64,000 nucleotides of DNA, taken from assembly GCA_041398965.1 (NCBI GenBank), contig JAWKTT010000005.1:191297-255296 (forward strand). The letters are read 5' to 3'. The stretch is from JAWKTT01 sp041398965. GTDB taxonomy: Bacteria > Planctomycetota > Planctomycetia > Planctomycetales > Planctomycetaceae. Every line of letters starts with the position of its first letter. Position 1 is the first letter of the stretch. The position numbers were made by a program, and so were the translations under genes. Below, piece by piece: positions 54,708 through 62,837 of the stretch. Under the pieces are notes generated by a model. The model ran no database searches. It saw only the letters and a program-made list of their open reading frames with translations, and had not been told where the DNA came from.

Positions 54708-55259
54708 ATGGTCCGCTTCCTTTGGAGCCTTCTGGCTCTTGCAGCCTTTACCGGAACTGTTTCTGCCCAGGACTACATCGGGGGAGGATCGTTTGGCAGC
54801 AGCGAACCTTTGTACAACTACGACGACCAAGAGTCGTGGAAGCATGGCTACATGCAGGTCATGCCGTTTTACGGAGGCTTCCATTCAGGCCGTCCGTACA
54901 ACTATCACCATGTCTTCTCCCAGACGCAGACTTCCGTCGGCTGGGGTCTGCCGCATGGGATGCCGTATTCACAACAGTGGTGGCATCGGTACGAAGCGAT
55001 GGCCGACCCGGGGCGTTCAATGACCGAACCGAACGGCTACCTCGGCCAAGTTCAGCCTCACCAACAATATCCGACGATGCAGCCGACTCAACAGCAATAC
55101 GTCCCGCAGGGATCGTTTGCCTACGAGTCGTTCCCGCCGTCGATCTCTCCTGTGCAGTTTCAGCAGGGGCCCAATGTCTCGGAAGCGGTCTATCCTGCTG
55201 GAGCACAACAACAAGGTCAGCAATTGAGGCAGTATCTGAACTCTCCCGGCGTGCGATAG
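54708..55259 (+). CDS. Secreted Gln/Tyr/Pro-rich protein
   Basis: 183 residues; GAGGAG precedes the ATG. A signal peptide (LLALAAFTGTVSAQ) leads into a Tyr/His/Gly-rich mature part with DYIGGGSFGSSEPLYNYDD, GRPYNYHHVFSQTQTSVGWG and a Gln/Pro-rich C-terminus (QQYPTMQPTQQQYVPQG). No domain recognised. Similar in composition to the divergent gene at 53572, so the two may share a role on the surface. A terminator follows about 100 bases after the stop. Confidence 0.72.
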   Translation: MVRFLWSLLALAAFTGTVSAQDYIGGGSFGSSEPLYNYDDQESWKHGYMQVMPFYGGFHSGRPYNYHHVFSQTQTSVGWGLPHGMPYSQQWWHRYEAMADPGRSMTEPNGYLGQVQPHQQYPTMQPTQQQYVPQGSFAYESFPPSISPVQFQQGPNVSEAVYPAGAQQQGQQLRQYLNSPGVR

Positions 55260-55361
55260 TGAGAGCGACCTTGACGGCCTCGATTCTCCAACTTGCATGA
55301 TGGGTGCCCATGACCTCAAATCCCACCCAGTCCCGCAACAGATAACATCAGCGATCATCCC

Positions 55362-55398
55362 AACAGGCGGTCAGAGTTCATCTCTCATCGCCTGTTTT
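55362..55398 (+). terminator. Rho-independent terminator after the 54708 gene
   Basis: Stem AACAGGCG (55362-55369) with CGCCTGTT (55389-55396), followed by a T run (55395-55398). It ends transcription of the secreted-protein gene before the structured region. Confidence 0.65.
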
Positions 55399-55555
55399 CG
55401 TTTGATGACCACTATCGGCAACATGGCTGGTCGCTGCATCGCCGCTCAACGTTTTTGTTGGCCGGACGTTCCTTGTTCCTTTCGATCGCCGACGAGCAAG
55501 GGACAACGATGACCGCCGAACGGGCGCGAGCCATGTCGGATTGCCGCCGACTTTC

Positions 55556-55730
55556 GATGGCACTCGACTCGACGTCACAACGCTGTTGCTGTAGCATGAC
55601 TTCCGGTGGTGTGGGGGTCGCCCAAGCTTTGTCCCTCGGGACACTGTGGGGTTACCCCACGGAAGAAGCGTTGTTGCCATCTCGTCGCGTGAGTTTGCAG
55701 TCACCGGAGTAATCCGGTGACCGCAAACTC
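55556..55730 (+). ncRNA. Candidate structured RNA (possible msr-msd of a retron)
   Basis: Three separate 5' blocks (GATGGCA 55556-55562, ACAACGCT 55577-55584, CTTCCG 55600-55605) can pair with one continuous 3' strand (CGGAAG 55660-55665, AGCGTTGT 55667-55674, TGCCATC 55675-55681); GTGGGG at 55611-55616 adds pairing with CCCCAC at 55655-55660. A rival hairpin GTGGGGTTACCCCAC (55646-55660) competes with that inner part. A second hairpin of 16 bp follows at 55691-55730. The orientation matches the downstream RT. No branching-G motif or long a1/a2 pair was proven, so the msr-msd assignment is a hypothesis. Confidence 0.35.
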
Positions 55731-56048
55731 GCCACAGGATTCGTTGGGCAGCCCTCGCACCATCTTTTTTTCATTGATGACCCTGATGAGTTGTTACTTT
55801 AATTTCCCTTAACCCGCACAAACTCACAACAACCGGAAACCTTGACCCACTTTTCGAATCACTCTTGATTGCGACCCATCGTGTTCTGTTCGATATGACT
55901 GCTCACTGTGCAATGCGATCCCGAATCCCTGGGCGCTGACATCGCCAGCGGCGGAACAGGAACATCGAAGAGAGTGATCGAAGCCTTGACGAAGCAGTCG
56001 ATTGGGGCGGGAGTCCGGTGAAAGTTGTTGTCGCCGAAAGTTTCATTG

Positions 56049-57497
56049 ATGGGACTGTTCGACTTGCTGCGACGTATGGTGTTCGGCTCTCCATCGACCG
56101 AACGCCCGTCTAATCGTGCGAACTCGGAGACCTCCGCTCAATCAGCAGGAGAGGGGCGATCGCCGTCGTCAGCAAACAATGAGGAACGCTCTCCTCGCTC
56201 CGGTCACTCTGTCCCTGCATCTCCTACCGTTAGCGAGCCTTCATCCCGACAACAGTCCGCCGAGTTGCCTCACTCGCGCTCCCAATCAGATCGACGGAGC
56301 CACGCGACCCCCGACTATGATAGTCCGTTAGTCCATCTCGCGCGTCTCAATTACGTCAGCAGTCTGGTCCCGACGCCGACGACTCAAGAAATCGTCGAGG
56401 GAGATCAGCCCCCATATCGATTTGCCCATCGACAACCTTGGACTGGTCGGTTTCTCGACTTCTCGACCGACATTGATGTCCGTTGGCTCGAATACTACGG
56501 CGTGCCGCATCTTCAGACCCCTGAACAACTCGCCAACTGGCTCGAATTGCCACTCGGGAAACTCGCCTGGCTGACGTATCGTTTCTGCGACAACTATCGA
56601 CCTCAGTCGGCCCAGGAGGCTCACTACCACTTCCGTTGGATTCGCAAGCGAACCGGCGGGCATCGGCTGATTGAATCCCCCAAAAAGACGCTCAAGCAGG
56701 TACAGCACCGCATCTTGAGAGAAATCCTCGATCGCATTCCTTCGCACCCCGCGGCTCATGGCTTTGTTCCCGGGCGATCAATCATCACAAATGCCGAGCC
56801 TCATTGCGATCGTCGCTTCATCCTCAAGTTCGACCTCGAAAACTTCTATCCGTCGGTCCGCTACTCTCGGGTCGTTTCGATCTTCAGGAGTATCGGTTAT
56901 TCGCGGGAAGTCGCCATTTGGCTCGCCCGGCTGACGACGTCGTCTGCCCCCAGCAGCCTGAAACTTCCCCTCGGAGAATCGACGTCGATTTGGAAGTACA
57001 TGCCCCGGCATCTTCCACAAGGGGCACCGACCTCACCCGCATTGGCAAACCTCTCTGCGTTTGCCTTGGACGTCCGTCTCAGTGGCCTCGCACATGCCTA
57101 TCATCTCCGTTACACCCGCTATGCCGACGACTTGACCTTCTCCGGCGAAGGTCGAGCTGTCCCGGCTCTACGCGAGATCATTCTGTTGACGCAGCAGATC
57201 ATTCGAGATGAACGCTTCATGGTGCATCGCCAGAAGCGGAAGTTGATTCGCAGTTCGCAGCGGCAAGTGGTGACGGGCGTCGTTGTTAACGAGGGAACGA
57301 ATATCTCGCGGAGCGATTACGATCGTCTGAAAGCGACTTTGCACAACTGCCTGAAGCACGGTCCTGCATCACAAAACCACCAGCAACACCCTGAATTCGC
57401 CGCCCAACTGAGAGGCCGTATCGCTCACGTTTCGATGCTCAATGAGCAACGTGGCAAGAAGTTGCTGGAGATGTTTGCTAAAATCCGCTGGACATGA
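56049..57497 (+). CDS. Retron-type reverse transcriptase with long N-terminal extension
   Basis: 482 residues from ATG at 56049 (MGLFDLLRRM); the open frame begins at 56025. The first 85 or so residues are Ser/Pro/Arg/Gln-rich and probably disordered, then about 80 residues lead into the RT. RT motifs: WIRKRTGGHRLIESPKKTLK, HPAAHGFVPGRSI, motif A KFDLENFYPSV (Asp262), motif B LPQGAPTSPALANL, motif C YTRYADDLTFSG (YADD at 358-361) and QVVTGVVVNEGTNISR, which holds the VTG signature of retron RTs. The catalytic Asp residues are intact. The length and N-terminal extension resemble the Mx162/Sa163 group of myxobacterial retrons (about 480 residues). A methyltransferase for alkylated DNA follows 81 bases later on the same strand. 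Confidence 0.9.
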   Translation: MGLFDLLRRMVFGSPSTERPSNRANSETSAQSAGEGRSPSSANNEERSPRSGHSVPASPTVSEPSSRQQSAELPHSRSQSDRRSHATPDYDSPLVHLARLNYVSSLVPTPTTQEIVEGDQPPYRFAHRQPWTGRFLDFSTDIDVRWLEYYGVPHLQTPEQLANWLELPLGKLAWLTYRFCDNYRPQSAQEAHYHFRWIRKRTGGHRLIESPKKTLKQVQHRILREILDRIPSHPAAHGFVPGRSIITNAEPHCDRRFILKFDLENFYPSVRYSRVVSIFRSIGYSREVAIWLARLTTSSAPSSLKLPLGESTSIWKYMPRHLPQGAPTSPALANLSAFALDVRLSGLAHAYHLRYTRYADDLTFSGEGRAVPALREIILLTQQIIRDERFMVHRQKRKLIRSSQRQVVTGVVVNEGTNISRSDYDRLKATLHNCLKHGPASQNHQQHPEFAAQLRGRIAHVSMLNEQRGKKLLEMFAKIRWT

Positions 57498-57578
57498 TCG
57501 TCATCCGATTTCGGCGAATACATTGAGTTGAGCGGGAGTCTGGCCAGCCGATCTCTCCACATTATTGCGAGGTCTCGA

Positions 57579-58223
57579 ATGAGTCTCACCAAGCCTTCCG
57601 CTCGTCGCACCGTCGTATCAACAGAGCGTGCCGTCAATTCGCTTTTGGAAACGGCACAACTTCGGGACTCGCCGTTTGGTTGGTTCGCTGTTGCCGGAGT
57701 TCCCTGTGGAGTGTGTGCGGTGACCTTTGCTCACCCGACACAATTCGCGGCATTCACGGCGTTGCGACTTGTTTTGGAGGGGGCCCCGGAAATCGCCATG
57801 AAGGAGCACTTGGGCAATCAGCAAGGCGTTGGTGTTCGTTCGGGAATGAGCATCTCCTCGCAGCGTACGGCGATTGACCATGCGATGACGATTCTTGAGC
57901 GTTACTTTGCGGGAGAGCCGGTAGACCTCGGGAGCGTCCCTTTGGCATTGCCTTCGACGACGGAGTTTCGTCAACGAGTGCGGGACGAATTAAGAGCGGT
58001 CCCTTATGGTGAGACGTTGAGCTATGCCGCATTGGCCGAACGAGCCGGAAGACCTGGAGCGGCCCGAGCAGTCGGGACCGTCATGTCGACGAATCCAGTC
58101 CCATTGCTGATCCCATGCCATCGCGTGTTGGGGGCCGGGAATCGACTCGGGGGCTATTCGGCACCACAAGGAGTGGAGATGAAATCGCGACTTCTCGCCC
58201 TGGAAGCCAGCGCCTCAAAGTGA
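57579..58223 (+). CDS. ogt: O6-alkylguanine-DNA alkyltransferase
   Basis: 214 residues from ATG at 57579, with GAGGTCTCGA just upstream; the open frame starts 51 bases earlier. The C-terminal half is the DNA alkyltransferase fold: FRQRVRDELRAVPYGETLSY, then ALAERAGRPGAARAVGTVMS and the active-site motif PLLIPCHRVLG, where the cysteine takes the alkyl group in a suicide reaction. The N-terminal half is the poorly conserved ribonuclease-like domain. It repairs O6-methylguanine. It starts 81 bases after the RT gene on the same strand; whether the two work together is unknown. Confidence 0.92.
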   Translation: MSLTKPSARRTVVSTERAVNSLLETAQLRDSPFGWFAVAGVPCGVCAVTFAHPTQFAAFTALRLVLEGAPEIAMKEHLGNQQGVGVRSGMSISSQRTAIDHAMTILERYFAGEPVDLGSVPLALPSTTEFRQRVRDELRAVPYGETLSYAALAERAGRPGAARAVGTVMSTNPVPLLIPCHRVLGAGNRLGGYSAPQGVEMKSRLLALEASASK

Positions 58224-58258
58224 CAGAGCGAAGGCAGAGGTGAAAGCTGTGTCATGCA

Positions 58259-58605
58259 CTCAGCGTCTGGTGCAGTCGCCAATTGGGGGTTGCTCATCTG
58301 TTCACTGCGAACAAGTTTGGCAGGTGACGTGGCGATGTTCAGGAAACAGCAGGGGCAACGCCCCGGAACATTGTCTAGCCCAGTCCAGCGGACTGGGGAA
58401 TCGGCCCAAGATTGTCTGTCGAGGGCTGAAGGCCCGGCCCGTTGACAAGATTCGGGGGCAACTGCCCGGGCCTTCAGCCCTCTCGCGTGAACTCCTGCCT
58501 TCAGTCCTAGGCTAGACAACCCGCTGGGCCGTTGGCCCGACAGTGACCCTGACTGGAAAAATGAACCAACCCCAAACAGCGACTGCACCCCTCAGCGTCT
58601 GGTGC
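58259..58605. mobile_element. MITE-like palindromic element with terminal inverted and direct repeats
   Basis: Terminal inverted repeats of 29 bases: left 58269-58297 begins GGTGCAGTCGC, and right 58561-58589 ends GCGACTGCACC; 23 of 29 positions match. The direct repeat CTCAGCGTCTGGTGC flanks both ends (58259-58273 and 58591-58605), as a target duplication would. Inside, TTGTCTAGCC (58371-58380) pairs with GGCTAGACAA (58510-58519), and a perfect 17-bp stem joins 58421-58437 (GAGGGCTGAAGGCCCGG) to 58466-58482. There is no ORF, so any transposition needs a transposase from elsewhere. Confidence 0.7.
58421..58482. repeat. Perfect 17-bp hairpin inside the MITE-like element
   Basis: GAGGGCTGAAGGCCCGG at 58421-58437 is the exact reverse complement of 58466-58482, with a 28-base loop. 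Sequences of this GGCTGAAGGCCC type recur in planctomycete intergenic regions. Confidence 0.75.
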
Positions 58606-58652
58606 TGAATGATGAGATCGAACGCGACTTCGTTTGACCGTACGATGGAGCG

Positions 58653-60218
58653 TTACGGCGTTGTCGGTTTGTCGTTGGAGTCGAGGCCGAGCTGTTCGAG
58701 GCGGCGGTAGAGTCTGGGGCGGGTCATGCTGAGGAGTTCGGCGGCCCGACTTCGATTCCCCTGCGTCTCTTCTAGAACCTGCATGATCACTAATCGCTCG
58801 TAGTCGTCGAGGACTTTTTGCAGGTCCACCTTTTGAGCTTCCGGGCGAGGGAAGAGGGATGAGGCATCAATGGCCGACCGGAAACGAAACGGCAAATCTG
58901 CGACGTCAACGAGTGTGCCCGCCGCATGTTGACACGCTTCGCGAACCACCTGTTTCAACTGTCGCACGTTTCCCGGCCATTGATATTTGCGGAACTCGTG
59001 CCATACAGCCGGCGTGAATCCCCCCAATTGGCGAGACTGTTCGCGGTTGCACTCTTCTAGAAACCACTGTGCCAGCAGGGGCAACTCGTCGGGTCGGTCA
59101 GCGAGTGGTGGAATCTGAATGACCAAAGCTGACAAGGCTTCGCGAAGCTCGGGATGAAGCGACTTCTCGCCTGCTGTGGGTCGGTTCAACAGATCAGTCT
59201 CATCAGACACGAAGATTCTTAACGCCTCTCCTCGCTTTTGCGATGTGGAGTGTCGTCCCTCTGCATCTAACGTCGTATCCAATGAACGCCCATCGCGTGA
59301 AGATTCTCGAATTTGACTGAGAAGCCAGACTTGCAGGTCAAGCGGCATGTGGGAGATGCGGCGGAGGAAGAGTCCCCCTGGTCGCTGAGCCGGTAGCGGG
59401 CGTTCTTCGGGAGTGTGTCTTTCAAACAGTCGATGAAGGACAGCGGCCAGTTCAGTTCGGGGGAGGGCCGAGCAGTCGACCGGGACGAAGGGCTGTAGCT
59501 TCTGCGGTCCCGCGTAGTGAATGGCTCGGGCGATATGCTCCCGACCAACCCCTTCTTCGCCCAACAGCATAATCGGTGTACTCACGCGATGGGCGATGTC
59601 GACCTGATCCAGAACACGCTGCATTGCGGGACTCTGGGCGATGAGCGTTTCCAATTTGTACCGTTCTCGAATCTCGGATCGGAGCGACCCGAGTTGTGCA
59701 TGGAGATTTTGCGGTGAAGGGACATCGCCTCCCAACGAAACCCCATCGCTGGAGACCAGTTGGGAGAGAGGGACAATCACCCCCATAAGGTGCGGCGGCG
59801 ACCCTTCGGCCCCAGGGAGTGGGAAGTAGTGAATGGCTCGCGGCATCGACCGCCCTTCGACATGGGGTAACTGCACTGCGACAACCTCGCCCATGCGGGT
59901 GATGGCATTGGGGGGTGGGGCGAGTGCTCCGGTCAATGATCGGACCGAACCAATTTCGACATCGGTGACGTAGTCGCAGCGCTGGCCGACAACGTCCCCC
60001 GCACTCCATCCGGTCAGTCGCTCACACCCCTGATTGAAGAACAAGACCACACGGCGATCATCCAGCACAAAGATCGGCGTGTCCGTCTCGCTGAGCCAAT
60101 TGGCGAGTCCACTTCGGCGACGTTTCGGCATGGCGATGTTGACAGGGGGAACAGCAGAAGTTGCCGAAGGAGAACCCTCGACAATCCGAAGGGAATGTGC
60201 ATTCAACAGGTGTGACAC
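58653..60218 (-). CDS. PAS/degenerate-AAA+/Fis-type regulator
   Basis: 521 residues with the layout of a sigma-54-dependent activator: a PAS domain (about 45-150, WLSETDTPIFVLDDRRVVLF and GCERLTGWSAGDVVGQ), an AAA+ region (about 190-430) and a Fis-type helix-turn-helix (about 485-512, GNRSRAAELLSMTRPRLYRR). The AAA+ part is not normal: the Walker A-like GEEGVGREH has Arg for the essential Lys, the Walker B position reads GGLFLRRISHM where GGTLFLDEI is usual, and no GAFTGA motif is seen between them. So it probably binds DNA and senses a ligand through PAS but cannot remodel sigma-54 polymerase. The start is GTG at 60218; ATG at 60131 is an alternative. Confidence 0.88.
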   Translation of the reverse strand: MSHLLNAHSLRIVEGSPSATSAVPPVNIAMPKRRRSGLANWLSETDTPIFVLDDRRVVLFFNQGCERLTGWSAGDVVGQRCDYVTDVEIGSVRSLTGALAPPPNAITRMGEVVAVQLPHVEGRSMPRAIHYFPLPGAEGSPPHLMGVIVPLSQLVSSDGVSLGGDVPSPQNLHAQLGSLRSEIRERYKLETLIAQSPAMQRVLDQVDIAHRVSTPIMLLGEEGVGREHIARAIHYAGPQKLQPFVPVDCSALPRTELAAVLHRLFERHTPEERPLPAQRPGGLFLRRISHMPLDLQVWLLSQIRESSRDGRSLDTTLDAEGRHSTSQKRGEALRIFVSDETDLLNRPTAGEKSLHPELREALSALVIQIPPLADRPDELPLLAQWFLEECNREQSRQLGGFTPAVWHEFRKYQWPGNVRQLKQVVREACQHAAGTLVDVADLPFRFRSAIDASSLFPRPEAQKVDLQKVLDDYERLVIMQVLEETQGNRSRAAELLSMTRPRLYRRLEQLGLDSNDKPTTP

Positions 60219-60333
60219 GTGTTGGTCACACCCCCGAAGTATATCACGCTCCCTCCCCGGAGGTCAGGCCCTGCGGGAGTTGGCGAACGATCTGTCTCCC
60301 CGCAAACACCCGATTCCCACTTCAGGCTCCACC

Positions 60334-60561
60334 ATGACTCCCGAGAACCCTACGATTTACTGCCCCCATTGCGGCACATCAATGACGGCGCAACTTGGTC
60401 AACTCGGACAACGACTGCGACAGGCGATCATGTTGCAGTCGTCGCGAGTCGGAACCGAATTCGTCTGCCAGCAGTGTCGTCAGGGCTTCATTTACACGCG
60501 AGTCGACATGCCGACCGTCACTTTCGGCCAAGCACAACCAGCAACGCAAAAAGTCGGTTGA
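60334..60561 (+). CDS. Small zinc-ribbon protein
   Basis: 75 residues from ATG at 60334; the frame is open much further upstream, but that part runs antisense to the regulator gene and is not coding. Two CxxC pairs, YCPHC (Cys10, Cys13) and FVCQQC (Cys45, Cys48), form a probable zinc ribbon with a Gln/Leu-rich helix between them. The function is unknown. It converges with the PSP1-like gene, whose stop lies nine bases away. Confidence 0.65.
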   Translation: MTPENPTIYCPHCGTSMTAQLGQLGQRLRQAIMLQSSRVGTEFVCQQCRQGFIYTRVDMPTVTFGQAQPATQKVG

Positions 60562-60570
60562 CCAGTCATG

Positions 60571-61110
60571 TCAGTGACACCCGCAACCGCCGGAGCCACA
60601 GCCGCCACCAGTGTTGCTGGCCGGTTGTGGGACGACTCCTTCTTCACTGACTGGCTGAACCTCGATAATGCCAAGCCCTTCTGTCGCCGCATGAAGGGCG
60701 AGTTTGGCACATTCATTCCCACGATCATTCAGCACATAGATCACGAGTTTCTCGCCATCCAGCGTCCATTCAAGGTCGATCATCTGCAAGTCGATGTTCC
60801 ACTCTTCGATACGACGTTGCCAGTCGTCCCAAGCCGCGTCGGCTTGCATCTCAAGTGACGCAAACTTCGCTTCATCGTCATCATTTGCGGCCCGGAGAAT
60901 GTTGAAGAAGGACGGCTCCTCGTCAACAGCGTCGGCGGAGACCTGCTTCGGTTCCGCGGTGACTCGAAGCGTGTCGACAATGACCCCAACCTGAGAACCT
61001 CGATGCGTCTCAACGACGACGCGATCCCCACGAGACATTTCAACATCGACCAGCCCCCGACACCTGGCGACTTCGGGAATAACTCCATAGCGGACAAGAT
61101 AGTCGGACAT
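60571..61110 (-). CDS. PSP1-like protein with Cys/Gly-rich tail
   Basis: 179 residues from ATG at 61110 (MSDYLVRYGV); in-frame codons up to 61206 precede it and look like chance. The core resembles the PSP1 C-terminal (YaaT-like) domain: YLVRYGVIPEVARCRG, then GDRVVVETHRGSQVGVIV and FASLEMQADAAWDDWQRRIEE. The protein ends in a short Gly/Cys/His tail GGGCGSGGCGCH that could bind a metal. PSP1/YaaT proteins in Firmicutes work with other factors in RNA turnover and sporulation; the role here is unknown. Confidence 0.75.
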   Translation of the reverse strand: MSDYLVRYGVIPEVARCRGLVDVEMSRGDRVVVETHRGSQVGVIVDTLRVTAEPKQVSADAVDEEPSFFNILRAANDDDEAKFASLEMQADAAWDDWQRRIEEWNIDLQMIDLEWTLDGEKLVIYVLNDRGNECAKLALHAATEGLGIIEVQPVSEEGVVPQPASNTGGGCGSGGCGCH

Positions 61111-61310
61111 ATTTTTGATATGAAAGTAGAGGTGACCAGATGACGACACTTTGAGCGGTCTGCTGAAAAAGTGAAGGTCAGGCTTTCCAGCCTGATCTCG
61201 TGCCATTGGGTGTCCAGGAAAAAAACAGCGTGCCAGTAACTCGTATCAACTTGGAACAGCTGACTCACGTTTGTTTTTCAAAGGTCTGTTAGACGATAGC
61301 GACGGAAAAA

Positions 61311-62837
61311 CTAATCGACCGGTGGCTGCCATGGGGCGGGGCCATCGGGGGTCTTGGGTTGAAGGAACTTCGCCCCAACCGAACGATACCAGCCGAAGAG
61401 TTCCTGCTGCATCTCCTGAACACGGTCGGGATGTTGGGCCGCAAGGTCGTTGCGCTCGCCGATGTCGTCCTTCAGATTGTACAAATGCACGCGACCATCT
61501 TCGTATCGCTGGATCAGTTTCCAATCCCCGCGACGAATCGCCCCGCTGGGGAATCCCCCTTGATTGCCATAGTGCGGGTAATGCCAGAACAACGGTCGAT
61601 CTTGCAACGCCTTCGTTCCCGCGGTCTCTTGCTTGAGTAACGGCAGGAAACTTTGTCCATCAATCGTATGCTTCGCTGCGGGGGCACCGACAATTTCCAG
61701 GCAGGTTGGCAACAGGTCCATCGACATCACGGGAACAGCACACTCAGACCCTGACGGTACGACACCCGGCCAACGGACAATGAACGGTTCTCGAATCCCC
61801 CCTTCGTACATCCAACCTTTGCCACCACGCAAGGGGAGATTGGATGTCGGAGAACCTTCCGATGTCGACAGTCCGCCGTTGTCAGACGTAAACAGGACGA
61901 CCGTGTTCTCTGCGAGCCCCAAATCATCGAGCCCTTTGAGCACCCGTCCGACGGCCTGATCCATTGCCTCAACCATTGCCGCATAAACGGCGTGCTTCTG
62001 AAGAATTCGAACTTGTCGTTGGCCCCCCTTCACGTGGGTTTGCTCTTCGTCGTCGAACTCCTTCCCTTGAATCGCCTCAGCCTTCTTCTTGTACTTCTCG
62101 ACCAGGTCGGGACGTCCGATCAGCGGAGTGTGTACCGAATAGAACGAGACGTAGGTGAGGAACGGTTGATCGCGATGAGCAGTCATAAATTTCACCGCCT
62201 CGGCCGCCAGTCGATCCGGGAGATGTTCCCCCTCCGGACCATCACTGAGTCGCGGGTTCCCATACGGGGAGAAGTATTTCTTCCCACCATACGGCCCACC
62301 CCGATCGATCCCCCCCATGTTAACGTCGAACCCCTGATGCTCGGGCCAATACGCTTCGCCCGGGCCGAGGTGCCACTTCCCGGCAAAGAAGGTTGCGTAA
62401 CCTCTCTCCTTCAATGCCTCAGCAACCGTGATCTCCTCAAGTGGCATCGCATCATTGAGGTCAGCCGGCTTGAAGGTTTCGGCCCTGCGACCGCTGAAAT
62501 AGTCTGTGCAACCGGCACGAGTCGGATACTTTCCCGTCATGATGCTGAAACGGGTCGGGCTGCAAACCTGACAGGCGGCATACCCATTGGTAAAACGCAT
62601 CCCCTGCTTCGCCAACCGATCAATGTTTGGTGTGTCGTAGAAGCAATTCGGGTTGTTTGCCCCAACATCCATATATCCTAAGTCATCAACCAGAAAGACG
62701 ACAAAGTTCGTTGGCTTCTTCGTCTCGGCTGCGAAGAGTGTCGTCGCAAGATTTGCTAGAACGGCCAGTGCGACCACGGCTGAAGACAGTGCTCGTAATG
62801 TTGGATGGAACACGACGAAATGAGTTTGGCGATTCAT
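61311..62837 (-). CDS. Exported sulfatase
   Basis: 508 residues from ATG at 62837; AGGAG lies seven bases upstream, and the open frame starts at 62894 without a site. A signal peptide (SSAVVALAVLANLATTLFAA) is present. Sulfatase motifs: metal-binding Asp51/Asp52 in FLVDDLGYMDVG, the signature CSPTR at 92-96 whose cysteine is turned into formylglycine, GKWHLGPGEAYWPEHQGFD and LFTSDNGGLST. The last is typical of the arylsulfatase/N-acetylgalactosamine-6-sulfatase group. It removes sulfate from an extracellular substrate, probably a polysaccharide. A formylglycine-generating enzyme is not in the window. Confidence 0.94.
   Translation of the reverse strand: MNRQTHFVVFHPTLRALSSAVVALAVLANLATTLFAAETKKPTNFVVFLVDDLGYMDVGANNPNCFYDTPNIDRLAKQGMRFTNGYAACQVCSPTRFSIMTGKYPTRAGCTDYFSGRRAETFKPADLNDAMPLEEITVAEALKERGYATFFAGKWHLGPGEAYWPEHQGFDVNMGGIDRGGPYGGKKYFSPYGNPRLSDGPEGEHLPDRLAAEAVKFMTAHRDQPFLTYVSFYSVHTPLIGRPDLVEKYKKKAEAIQGKEFDDEEQTHVKGGQRQVRILQKHAVYAAMVEAMDQAVGRVLKGLDDLGLAENTVVLFTSDNGGLSTSEGSPTSNLPLRGGKGWMYEGGIREPFIVRWPGVVPSGSECAVPVMSMDLLPTCLEIVGAPAAKHTIDGQSFLPLLKQETAGTKALQDRPLFWHYPHYGNQGGFPSGAIRRGDWKLIQRYEDGRVHLYNLKDDIGERNDLAAQHPDRVQEMQQELFGWYRSVGAKFLQPKTPDGPAPWQPPVD

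Larger units (their letters stand above)
55260..56048. other. Gene-free, strongly structured region upstream of a retron-type RT
   Basis: No convincing ORF in 789 bases. It contains a terminator (55362-55398), an extended folded segment (55556-55681) and a long hairpin (55691-55730), then about 300 bases that include an AT-rich part (55765-55850). The AT-rich part holds a possible promoter TTGATG-N18-TTTAAT that could drive the RT. Confidence 0.55.
58224..58652. other. Intergenic region filled by a palindromic element
   Basis: No gene is seen. Nearly the whole interval (58259-58605) is taken up by the MITE-like element listed separately. Confidence 0.6.

Noticed and set aside
55455..55712. 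85-codon frame upstream of the RT as an effector gene
   Set aside because: Composition is irregular, it overlaps the strongest hairpin structures and it has no convincing start or motif.
55890..56003. Inverted pair GACTGCT/AGCAGTC as the a1/a2 repeat of a retron
   Set aside because: Only seven bases pair without a break, and the 90 enclosed bases lack a strong hairpin; the better-folded segment lies further upstream.
60034..60333. 100-codon N-terminal extension of the zinc-ribbon gene
   Set aside because: It overlaps the regulator gene on the other strand and has no protein-like features; ATG at 60334 gives the natural start.
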